A stretch of 64,000 bases of DNA from Alphaproteobacteria bacterium (lineage in GTDB: Bacteria > Pseudomonadota > Alphaproteobacteria > Rhodobacterales > Rhodobacteraceae): assembly GCA_030427405.1 (NCBI GenBank), contig JAUHXK010000003.1, forward strand, positions 248,001 to 312,000, given 5' to 3'. Below, piece by piece: positions 28,131 to 35,144 of the stretch. A program made the position numbers and the translations under genes. Position 1 is the first letter of the stretch; each line of letters starts with the position of its first letter. The notes under the pieces are model-generated. The model was not told the DNA's origin. It did not search any database and saw only the letters and a program-made list of their open reading frames with translations.

Positions 28131-28778
28131 ATGAGCATCATGCGGATGAACAGGATCAGGCCCGCACCCGATCCGCACAGGCGGAGCCAGTTGGCCCCGG
28201 TCGTGGCCCAGGTGTACGGCGAGAAGGGCGACGAGTTCCTCGGCTACCTGAGGCAGTTCGGGCACGTCACCTACGCCGCCAACATGACCGGCCTGACCCG
28301 GCGCACATTCTACGACCGGCGGGCCAAGAACCCCGACTTCGCCGAGGCGTGGGACGATGCCGTGACCGCCTTCGAGGAGGAGCTCACGCAGCGCGTGGTC
28401 CAGACGGCCCTCGAGATGGGCACCGGCCGGTGGGTCCCCGTAATCGACCCGAAGACGGGCGAACCGCAGCTGGACGAAGACTTCGAGGTGGTCCACCGCT
28501 TCGAGACCTCCCACGTGGACCCGCGGGTGCTGACCAAGCTGCTGGCCCTGCGCATGAGCTCCGTGGACGGCCCCGCCCAGACCAACGTCCAGATCAACAA
28601 CCAGACGAACGTCCACAACGAGCTGCCGACCCGGAAGCCCAAGCTCGTCGGCGGCACCACCGGGTCCATACGGAGACCCTTGGGCGACCCCGAGGCTCCG
28701 GGTGCACGTCCGGGCGTAGAGGACGCCGAGGTGATCCAGGGGACGACGCACGAGCCCGAGGGAGGCGACGATGCCTGA
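28131..28778 (+). CDS. Terminase small subunit-like HTH protein, 215 aa
   Basis: Residues about 30-90 (FGHVTYAANMTGLTRRTFYDRR, then KNPDFAEAWDDAVTAFEEEL) have the helix-turn-helix plus acidic helix found in many phage small terminase subunits and homologues (phBC6A51 type). The C-terminal third is Pro/Gly-rich and probably disordered. A satellite that carries only a small terminase could redirect a helper phage's packaging to its own DNA. No large terminase follows, and the same HTH occurs in proteins of other function, so the packaging role is inference. ATG 28131 opens the conserved region. Confidence 0.6.
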   Translation: MSIMRMNRIRPAPDPHRRSQLAPVVAQVYGEKGDEFLGYLRQFGHVTYAANMTGLTRRTFYDRRAKNPDFAEAWDDAVTAFEEELTQRVVQTALEMGTGRWVPVIDPKTGEPQLDEDFEVVHRFETSHVDPRVLTKLLALRMSSVDGPAQTNVQINNQTNVHNELPTRKPKLVGGTTGSIRRPLGDPEAPGARPGVEDAEVIQGTTHEPEGGDDA

Positions 28779-29055
28779 CCCGTATCCACACGTCACCCTG
28801 GTGTCGCCGGGCGGCGTGCTCACAAGGGCCTTCGCCGACGGGACGCACCTGACGATGCGCGTCACCCTCGGTTACCTGTTCGGCGACGAGGGCGTCCTGA
28901 CCGAGATGCGGGAGCGGAGGGAGCCGGTGCCCTGGGAGAACGAGCGGGTGCGCGAAGAGGCCCTGGAGGCCATCCGCACGCGCCTGGACGTCGAGGACGA
29001 GGTCAGGGCCGACCTACTGGAGTGGGTCGGAGCCTCTCCGTACTACGAGGGCTGA
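28771..29055 (+). CDS. Uncharacterised element protein, 94 aa
   Basis: Starts within the last eight bases of the preceding gene, implying coupled translation. The N-terminal half is beta-rich (HVTLVSPGGVLTRAFADGTHLT) and the C-terminal half is acidic and helical (REEALEAIRTRLDVEDEVR). No family is recognised. The 194-base gap that follows holds a short inverted repeat at 29154-29170 and no gene. Confidence 0.6.
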   Translation: MPDPYPHVTLVSPGGVLTRAFADGTHLTMRVTLGYLFGDEGVLTEMRERREPVPWENERVREEALEAIRTRLDVEDEVRADLLEWVGASPYYEG

Positions 29056-29249
29056 GGGCGTAAATCGAGGCGTCGTCCTGTGCCCGGCGCTGTGCTCGTC
29101 CTGACCGAACCGCCCTAAGCCCCTGATCCGGAGCGGTCTTCGGTCGCCGGTCCTCCTGATCGTCTGTCAGGCGCGCACTCGCGGGCGTACTCCGTCACCC
29201 CGTCGCGACACGATGCGGCGGAACCCATCCCAGCACAAGGAGAGACGCA

Positions 29250-29414
29250 ATGCAGGACAACACACCCAACCGTATCGTCACCCGCGAGAGGCAGCAGCTC
29301 GCCGAACTGGAGCGGACCTTCGATGAGGTCGAGCGGCAACAGGAGGAGAGGTTCGACGTGATCCGCCGGAAGAGGACCCGCCTCGCCGAGATGGGCGACG
29401 TGCTGGATGACTGA
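29250..29414 (+). CDS. Small coiled-coil protein, 54 aa
   Basis: A short frame from ATG 29250, preceded by AAGGAGAG (29238-29245), to TGA 29412-29414. The product is almost entirely heptad-rich and charged (ERQQLAELERTFDEVERQQ, then RKRTRLAEMG), a predicted coiled coil. It overlaps the next gene start (29407) by 8 bases in the same way as neighbouring gene pairs, which supports it as real despite its length. Confidence 0.6.
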   Translation: MQDNTPNRIVTRERQQLAELERTFDEVERQQEERFDVIRRKRTRLAEMGDVLDD

Positions 29415-29769
29415 CCTCCCGCCACTGCCGCGGCACACCTTCCACGCGACGCAACGCGAGGCCGACGCGCTGGTCGCGGAGGCCGCCGAGGACGGGCGCT
29501 TCCGACCGCTCCCCGACCTGCCGCCCGCAAACAACGCCGTCAGGATGATCGTCGGGTGCTGGTACGCCTCGGGGACGCTCGCCCTGCCGCGTGGCTGGGT
29601 GCGGGCCGTCATGCTCGCCTGCCGGGCTGCCGGTGCACCTCACCCGAACCAGAAGTGCATCCGGTGGTATCGGTCGAAGACGGCCGACAGCCCTGCCTAC
29701 TTCATGGGTATGCGGGGCGTTCCCCGAGACCTGCTGCTTCAGATCGAGCAGGACGTCGAGGTCAACTGA
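29407..29769 (+). CDS. Uncharacterised element protein, 120 aa
   Basis: Coupled by overlap to the preceding small coiled-coil gene. The protein begins MTDLPPLPRHTFHATQREAD and has a Trp/Cys-containing middle (MIVGCWYASGTLALPRGW) and a conserved-looking GMRGVPRDLLLQIEQD end. No family is recognised. Confidence 0.6.
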   Translation: MTDLPPLPRHTFHATQREADALVAEAAEDGRFRPLPDLPPANNAVRMIVGCWYASGTLALPRGWVRAVMLACRAAGAPHPNQKCIRWYRSKTADSPAYFMGMRGVPRDLLLQIEQDVEVN

Positions 29770-29919
29770 GCTGAGCGGGCCCAGTCATGGTGGCGACCGC
29801 CACCACTGTGCCAGCATTCGTCGCCGATGACGCAGACGCTGGCACCTTCCTCCGGGCCGACGCGGCATCCTTGCATGGTGTCTGGTCGCTTCGAAAGAGC
29901 CTCCTTCTCCTGGGCACAC

Positions 29920-29963
29920 GGCGGCCGGTCCGACCTCGCCGGATCGATCATGGACCGGCCGCC
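29920..29963 (+). promoter_or_regulatory. 12-bp perfect inverted repeat before the coiled-coil gene pair
   Basis: Arms GGCGGCCGGTCC (29920-29931) and GGACCGGCCGCC (29952-29963) around a 20-base loop, in the 225-base gap before the gene at 29995, ending 31 bases before its start. It is a candidate processing or stabilising hairpin, or an operator. The rest of the gap shows no coding potential. Confidence 0.45.
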
Positions 29964-29994
29964 ACCCCCGACAATCGGAGGCAGAGGAAACCGC

Positions 29995-30648
29995 ATGAAG
30001 AAAGACGAACTTGAGAAGAGGATCGAGGAGCTACGCGCTGACCGTGGACGCCTGACCGACGAGCTGGCGGAGGCGAAGGCCGAGGAACGCGACGCGCTGA
30101 TCGAGGGCAGGAAGCCGGGCGAGGGCTCGGTCGCCATCGCCACCCGCATCGCCGTCGTGGACGAGGCCCTCGCCGAACTCGGACAACGCATGGGTGCCGC
30201 GCAAGCGAGCGCAGAACGGCGTGCGCGGACCGTGCGCGCCGAACGGGCGCTGGAGGCCACCGCCGCGCGGCTGGAGCTCGCCCGTGCCGTGGACGACGCG
30301 CTGACGGCCCTGGCGACGGCCTGGCCCGCCTACCAAGAGGCGCTGCGGAAGGACCTGGGGTCGGTGTCGGCCGCGAACGGCGACGTCGCTTCGGTCGAGC
30401 GCGGCCTGGTCGCCAACCGGCAGAACGACGTCCTGGTCCGTGCGCTCGTGAACGCTGACGGCATGGGTCTGGCCCGAGCCCTCGGCGTCGAGACGCCCAT
30501 CCGTGAGCGCCACGCCATCAGCCTGGCCGCCGCCGAGGAGAGGGTGGCTGCCTCCCTCCGCACCGAGCTCCTGCGCGTCCGCGCCGAGAGCCCGCAACCG
30601 AACATCGCCAAGCAGGCAAGACGCGAACTGGAGGAACATGGAAGATGA
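29995..30648 (+). CDS. Coiled-coil protein, 217 aa
   Basis: Starts at ATG 29995 behind GGAGGCAGAGGAAA. Residues 1-50 (KKDELEKRIEELRADRGRL) and about 85-120 are strongly heptad-like; the remainder is helical and Ala/Arg/Glu-rich. It overlaps the next gene by 4 bases (ATGA). Scaffolding or tape-like structural roles are conceivable because of the coiled coils and the neighbouring genes, but nothing identifies a function. Confidence 0.6.
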   Translation: MKKDELEKRIEELRADRGRLTDELAEAKAEERDALIEGRKPGEGSVAIATRIAVVDEALAELGQRMGAAQASAERRARTVRAERALEATAARLELARAVDDALTALATAWPAYQEALRKDLGSVSAANGDVASVERGLVANRQNDVLVRALVNADGMGLARALGVETPIRERHAISLAAAEERVAASLRTELLRVRAESPQPNIAKQARRELEEHGR

Positions 30649-31091
30649 GCAAGGAGGGTCAACGACACGCGGCCGAACTGAAGCGGCTGGAGGATCGCAA
30701 GCAGGAGCTCGAGGACGCCCTCGGTCGCCTGGCACGCGACGAGGCCGACGCCGAGGAGATCATGGAGCTGGTCCAGCAAGTGGAACAGCTCGAACAACAC
30801 GTGGAGACGGCCCGCGCGGCCGCACTTTCACAGGAGAACGAGATGACGAAGAACGACGACGTGCGGAAGGCCGCCGCGACGAACCGGGAGGCCGCAGAAC
30901 GGCAGCTTGACCGACTGGCCAAGCAGATGCAACGACAGGGGGAGAGCTTCCACAAGGCATACGACCGGGCCCTGGACAGCGAGATGGGCCAGACCATCAT
31001 GCGAGCGCGCGATGACGCACAGGAACTTGAGCGTGGCGGCGTGACGAGCATGGACCTCGAAGAGGTCCGCAAGAACCTGATGGAGGGCTGA
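30645..31091 (+). CDS. Coiled-coil protein, 148 aa
   Basis: Translationally coupled to the preceding coiled-coil gene by a 4-base overlap. Nearly the whole length is a charged heptad pattern (AAELKRLEDRKQELEDALG; IMELVQQVEQLEQHVETA), with a second helix pair after residue 65. The two adjacent coiled-coil products may form a heteromeric assembly. No family is recognised. Confidence 0.6.
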   Translation: MSKEGQRHAAELKRLEDRKQELEDALGRLARDEADAEEIMELVQQVEQLEQHVETARAAALSQENEMTKNDDVRKAAATNREAAERQLDRLAKQMQRQGESFHKAYDRALDSEMGQTIMRARDDAQELERGGVTSMDLEEVRKNLMEG

Positions 31092-31092
31092 C

Positions 31093-31353
31093 ATGGCCGA
31101 CCCACATACGAAGAAGCTCCGTGTACCCACGCGCTACGTCGAGATAGCCGCAGTGGGCGCGACGGTCGCCTCCGACACCGACTGTCCCGAGGAGACACGC
31201 GGCCTGCACGTCGGTACCGCAGGAAACATCACGGTGGTCATCGACGGCCGGCCCCTGACCGTGGCCGTCGCGGGCGGCGTGCCGTTCCTCGGCGAGTTCG
31301 AGCAGGTCCTTGCCTCAGGCTCCACAGTCCAAGGTGTCTGGGCTCTGGTCTGA
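31093..31353 (+). CDS. Spike base-like protein (RCAP_Rcc01079-type), 86 aa
   Basis: The sequence resembles small spike-base proteins related to the RcGTA head-spike component Rcc01079: MADPHTKKLRVPTRYVEI, then TRGLHVGTAGNITVVIDG, then EFEQVLASGSTVQGVWALV, the last matching the family ending in which a short strand closes a beta-rich fold. It starts one base after the preceding stop. If correct, this is a particle-exposed attachment protein carried by an element that lacks a capsid gene. Assignment is by pattern recall, hence moderate confidence. Confidence 0.55.
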   Translation: MADPHTKKLRVPTRYVEIAAVGATVASDTDCPEETRGLHVGTAGNITVVIDGRPLTVAVAGGVPFLGEFEQVLASGSTVQGVWALV

Positions 31354-31556
31354 ACGACCATCGTCTCCGTCATAACCATCTCAAGGCCTGTGTCTCCTGT
31401 CGGAGGCGCGGGCCTTCTCGGCACACTTTCCCGTTGGTTATCATTAGGTTAACCGTCCGAGCGGTCTCAAATGAGGGTATGCTGCGGGGTTGACGGTGTG
31501 AGACTCTCCCTTGCAGGTGCCCCGACCGGGGTTCCCTTATGAGAAGGAGAGCCAAC
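31354..31556 (+). other. Intergenic region with hairpin (AAGGCC/GGCCTT)
   Basis: This 203-base gap has a hairpin AAGGCC (31383-31388) / GGCCTT (31411-31416) with an inner CTCC/GGAG pair, which may end the small-gene operon, then GGTTATCATTAGGTTAACC (31436-31454) and a TTGACG (31488-31493) that could be part of a promoter for the following gene. No open frame of note is seen. Confidence 0.35.
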
Positions 31557-32102
31557 ATGGCAAAGACTGAACTGAAAATCGAACGTGTCAATCCAGGGGC
31601 CGACGGAGCGCCTGGCGGCGTCCGCCTGACTGCGACTGTCCCATGGTCTGAGATGTCCAAGGTCGTAATGGACGGGTTCGTAGAACGCCGCGTTGCGGTG
31701 CCAGACGACTCTACACCAATGGACATGGACGACGTCTTCGTGTCGGGCGACGATCCCGTCGACTATGACGCCTTGCTCGTCGCCGGGGCTGCTCCCGCCG
31801 TCCTATCGGCGGTCGCCCGCCTCCGACCGTCCACGATGTACGGTCTACTGAACGGTTACGCATGGAAGCTTCGTGAACAACGTGGACGTCTCGAGGGTCA
31901 AGGGCGACAGGGACCAGCAGACCGCAACGAGGCAGCTTGGCTCGCCGCTAGGGAGGAGACGATTTCGTTGCTGCTGAGGGAACTACGTTTCTCGTGTCTG
32001 ATGGTGGACAGCCCGTACACTCGAGAGTGGCTGCTAAACGAGGAAAGGCTCCTTGGTGGAGCGGAGATCGCTGCGGAGGAGCGGCGCCGGAAGGCTTCCT
32101 AG
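31557..32102 (+). CDS. Uncharacterised element protein, 181 aa
   Basis: ATG 31557 lies behind AAGGAGA (31544-31550). The N-terminal part is beta-like (ELKIERVN; GGVRLTATVPWSEMSKVVMDGF), the middle is acidic (MDMDDVFVSGDDPVDYD), and the C-terminal third is helical and charged. No family is recognised. It is the last gene of the high-GC core and stands alone after a 203-base gap, probably with its own promoter. Confidence 0.65.
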   Translation: MAKTELKIERVNPGADGAPGGVRLTATVPWSEMSKVVMDGFVERRVAVPDDSTPMDMDDVFVSGDDPVDYDALLVAGAAPAVLSAVARLRPSTMYGLLNGYAWKLREQRGRLEGQGRQGPADRNEAAWLAAREETISLLLRELRFSCLMVDSPYTREWLLNEERLLGGAEIAAEERRRKAS

Positions 32103-32112
32103 CTGGGAATGG

Positions 32113-32285
32113 AGGGCGCCACGACGCCCTTCGGCCTCGTCGCCAGCCCCTGGTCCGCCTTGGACCAGCGGGTGCGGCGGCAAAGCACTCCCTTTAGCGT
32201 TCCGTACTGCACGTCTTTTTTCTCTATGCGTTTGCATCATAGAGAAAAACTGTACTCCTCACGGTACCCACAAAAAACGCTAAAG
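32113..32285. other. Structured intergenic region at the core/cargo boundary
   Basis: The 254-base gap 32103-32356 carries four inverted repeats: AGGGCG/CGCCCT (32113-32130), CTGGTCC/GGACCAG (32150-32168), a 12-bp perfect TTTTTCTCTATG/CATAGAGAAAAA (32217-32228 and 32238-32249, 9-base loop), and an outer 10-bp CTTTAGCGTT/AACGCTAAAG (32192-32201 and 32276-32285) that encloses the 12-bp pair. Both flanking genes point into it. The T- and A-rich 12-bp hairpin may serve as a bidirectional terminator; the outer repeat is unexplained. Confidence 0.6.
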
Positions 32286-32356
32286 AATCTGGAAGAAAAA
32301 ACATAATACTAGCGAGACCACACCGACTGAACGAAAACAAGATGTGCGAGTATCTT

Positions 32357-34033
32357 CTACTCCTCTTCACCAGCCTCTGCATCTGAAGCGGGTTTTTGAA
32401 TGAGTTCTAGAGCAACAGGGATGCCGAACTCATCCAATCGCTTTACGGCAGCCTGCAGGCTAACCTTAGAGAAAAATGGTAGACCTAGGGTTCCGTCTTT
32501 GTACGGTTTCCGCATGATACCATACACTACCTTGAAATCTGTGCGGACTGGTTTTTGAGCTGCCATTGGCAGAAGATCTTCAAACGCATTGCCAGATGCT
32601 TTCTTGTCGCTTTCACTTTTTACGATTCTCCGTAATTTCACTTTAAAGTCATGATCGGAAACGAACGCCTCGGCGCTCACTACCCCCTGAGACCAAAGGT
32701 GGCTAATTGACCCCGATGAATGACCATCCTTGAGATGGATGAACTCGCGCGATGTCGAAAAGAAATCGCAAGGCTCAAGGTTTCCGTACTTAACGCCCTT
32801 CGGGTTGATCTTTTTTTGGTCCAGCTTCAGGAGATCGTCTCGGGTATTTACCAGTTCTTCGATTAGGTCTCTTTCATTGAGGCACGTGGTTGGTCCTACG
32901 ATGTTGATCTTCTCCAAGGCATCGTATGCCTCATCTACTTCGGCCTTGAAGTCCTGATCGACACAATACCACCCCCCCGCAAACAGAACGTAGTGTTTTT
33001 CGCTGCCATCTTCCCCAAGCGAGGTTTCGCAAATGAAGCAATCATAAACCTTCCATTTTTGATCGAACTTCTCTTCGTTGTCCGTCTTGGCTGAGATGTA
33101 GTGTTTTTCTTTGAGTTCGATTACCTCGCCGTCAAAGTCACACCGGTTTAACTCCGCAACGTAGTCTTCAATTGAGAGGCTTTCAAAGTCGGAGCCGTTA
33201 CTTCCGAAGCCATTGTAGTGCAGTTGATTCCCTTCTGTGTAATTGACAATTTCTGGAGGCGACATATGGAGGTCAGCGTTCTCTCCCGCGCGCAATTTTC
33301 CCAACGCTTCAAATAGTTTTCCATCTAGTTGGGCGATCACGTCTTTCTCAGAGACCATCTGCATACGGTCAACCCAGGAGAAATCTGCCTTGTAGTCCTC
33401 TCGCACGTACATTGCCAAAATTCTGTCGCACAACGCCTGAACTTCGTCGGGCTTGTCCTTTGCGATCACTTTGAGAGCATCCTTACCCGCCACAAATTGC
33501 GCGAAGTCCTTGCTTTTAGGTGTGCCTGCCGCCACCCTTGCAAGGTCTCGATACATATTGACACCGAATGCTTGCAAGTCGCTATCCTTGCTGGTTTGAA
33601 CCCGTTTTTGAACAGTCACAGCATCTGGTGTGGCCGTGTCCAAACTTCGTAGTTGCTCGCGTGAAACTGCATTTAGCGTGACTTTCAGGCCGAATTGCCT
33701 AACGAACGCGTCATCATTTAATGCGATGTGCACATGGCCGAAACAGATCGCGAGTATTCTTCCCCCACTCGGCACAAACAGCACGGCACCAGCACCACTG
33801 GCAAACAGGTCGCCAGGAAGATCAGGGCTTCCAGTTCGAATAAAATCTGTCCAGCCTGGCGGGTTATTGTAAATTTGACCAACGTAGAGGGTCGCGCCGT
33901 CAATGTCTTCCCAAGGCCTTTGTTCAAGTTCGCGGGGCTCTCCCGGTGCAAAGCTTGGTCCAAATGCGGTCTCTGCGGTTCGTCCCGGACGGAGAAGCCG
34001 CATGTTAAATTGGTAGTGTTTTGCTCTTGGCAC
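32357..34033 (-). CDS. DUF6119 / TIGR04141 sporadically distributed protein
   Basis: 558 residues, uncharacterised family of scattered distribution often met in mobile or defence-rich loci. Family signatures seen in order: RLLRPGRTAETAF at the N-terminus; AICFGHVHIALNDDAFVRQF; FGLKVTLNAVSREQLRSLDT; GKDALKVIAKDKPDEVQALC; YVREDYKADFSWVDRMQ; KWKVYDCFICE; AGGWYCVDQDF. Start is GTG 34033: GGAGG lies six bases upstream of it and family-like sequence begins directly after, whereas a longer frame to 34192 reads through unlike sequence. G+C is far below the element core (26 of 60 in a sample at 33061), marking imported cargo. Confidence 0.8.
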   Translation of the reverse strand: MPRAKHYQFNMRLLRPGRTAETAFGPSFAPGEPRELEQRPWEDIDGATLYVGQIYNNPPGWTDFIRTGSPDLPGDLFASGAGAVLFVPSGGRILAICFGHVHIALNDDAFVRQFGLKVTLNAVSREQLRSLDTATPDAVTVQKRVQTSKDSDLQAFGVNMYRDLARVAAGTPKSKDFAQFVAGKDALKVIAKDKPDEVQALCDRILAMYVREDYKADFSWVDRMQMVSEKDVIAQLDGKLFEALGKLRAGENADLHMSPPEIVNYTEGNQLHYNGFGSNGSDFESLSIEDYVAELNRCDFDGEVIELKEKHYISAKTDNEEKFDQKWKVYDCFICETSLGEDGSEKHYVLFAGGWYCVDQDFKAEVDEAYDALEKINIVGPTTCLNERDLIEELVNTRDDLLKLDQKKINPKGVKYGNLEPCDFFSTSREFIHLKDGHSSGSISHLWSQGVVSAEAFVSDHDFKVKLRRIVKSESDKKASGNAFEDLLPMAAQKPVRTDFKVVYGIMRKPYKDGTLGLPFFSKVSLQAAVKRLDEFGIPVALELIQKPASDAEAGEEE

Positions 34034-34206
34034 TCGGAGCCTCCAAATGCGCAGATGGTACCTAGTAGCGCAATGATTACAATGCGGGATTGAGCGGTTT
34101 CTGCCTGAGAACCAGAATTTCCATCTCGCCAAATCATTTCCGGGGGCTCGCGGGGTCCCAGCTTCCCGACAGCATAGGATGACCAAATCCAAAAAGGAGA
34201 CCTGCT

Positions 34207-34689
34207 ATGACCACCTATGTTGCAATTGCCCCTGACGGATCGGAACATACCCGCAAGACTGATCGGACCTATTCTCATGCTGTTCTTCTGGAAAGCAAAG
34301 ACGGTTGGACAGTAGTGGGCTTCTGCGGTCGTCTTGATCTCGCCCAAAGGAAGCAAGGCGAGCATCCGAGCAGTATCTTTGTCGAGGTCAAAGAACTCGG
34401 TACGACCGAGGCCGACGAGACCAAGGCCGAGGCTGCCGAGGACGCCGAGCAAGCCACCCAAGAGGCTGAGGATGCTGCCGAGACCGATCGGCCAAAGCTG
34501 ACGATCAGCCGCTTTATTGAAAAGCTGCTTATGGACGAGTATTTGGCCTACGCAGCGATTGTGGATCAGGTCGTGGCAGAGTTCCCAGACGCCAAGACCA
34601 CAACGCGCTCAGTCGCATCTGTTGCGGCTGTTATGCGAAAGAACGGTGTTGACGTCCCGATACGCCGGAAGTTCAATTCGCCAGACTGA
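34207..34689 (+). CDS. Acidic two-domain protein of unknown function, 160 aa
   Basis: Divergent from the DUF6119 gene with 173 bases between them. ATG 34207 follows AAGGAGA. The N-terminal 45 residues (VAIAPDGSEHTRKTDRTYSHAVL) resemble a short motif seen in small phage proteins; a Glu/Ala-rich linker spans about 60-97; the C-terminal 60 residues (LTISRFIEKLLMDE; YAAIVDQVVAEFPDAKTTTRSVASVAAVMRK in two parts of a helical domain) look like a small winged-helix fold. A DNA-binding regulator is a guess. Its stop is 29 bases from the end of the vsr pseudogene. Confidence 0.6.
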   Translation: MTTYVAIAPDGSEHTRKTDRTYSHAVLLESKDGWTVVGFCGRLDLAQRKQGEHPSSIFVEVKELGTTEADETKAEAAEDAEQATQEAEDAAETDRPKLTISRFIEKLLMDEYLAYAAIVDQVVAEFPDAKTTTRSVASVAAVMRKNGVDVPIRRKFNSPD

Positions 34690-34718
34690 GGTCCCGACAG
34701 CGATCCTACGTGCCGTCC

Positions 34719-35144
34719 TTATTTTGAGGTTGGGGATCTCTTGCACAAGAAGGCCAGGAGGCGATCCGCGAGGGTCGCCTAATCCTTTGTTTCACACTGC
34801 CACACCTCCAGCACCCGCTAGCGCATGGCTTTCAGCGCTCGCCGCGCTTATCCGTCCCGTTCGACATTGCGGGCAAGCTTGGGCTCCCAGTATCCCCGGT
34901 TGGAAGAGGACACTCGTCCGTCTCTACAGTCGTGCTGGTGCCAAAAGCAGGCGTGGACGAATATCACTGCACGCCTCGGTCCGAAAACGAGGTCTGGCTT
35001 GCCGGGCAGTTCCTTGCTGTGCTGGCTGTACCGGTAGCCCAGACCATGGACCTAGCGGCGTACGACCATTTCGGGCTTCATGCCCTTACTCTTGATGCGC
35101 CGCATGTTCTCGCTGCGACTCTCGGGAGTGATCTCGTCGGCCAC
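34719..35144 (-). pseudogene. vsr: vsr: very-short-patch-repair endonuclease with four in-frame stops
   Basis: Read on the minus strand from GTG 35144, one frame runs 142 codons to TAA at 34721-34719 and encodes Vsr: TPESRSENMRRIKSKGMKPE, PGKPDLVFGPRR, VIFVHACFWHQHDC, GYWEPKLARNVERD. Numbering coincides with E. coli Vsr: Glu25, Asp51, His64, His69 (catalytic) and Cys66, His71, Cys73, Cys117 (zinc) are all present. Stop codons interrupt at codons 31 (TAG), 99 (TAA), 109 (TAG, at the conserved Trp of GWRVL) and 122 (TAG). No frameshift is seen. The start overlaps the endonuclease stop (TAGTG). Vsr nicks T:G mismatches from deaminated m5C, fitting the adjacent m5C methyltransferase. Confidence 0.88.

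Noticed and set aside
34034-34192. N-terminal extension of the DUF6119 protein
   Set aside because: Cys- and His-rich, unlike the family, and followed by GGAGG with correct spacing to GTG 34033.
34719-35144. Stop-codon recoding (TAG/TAA read as amino acids) to give a functional Vsr
   Set aside because: All neighbouring element and chromosomal genes end in or lack such codons normally, and codon 109 replaces a conserved Trp while codon 99 is TAA; no single reassignment fits. Nonsense decay is simpler.
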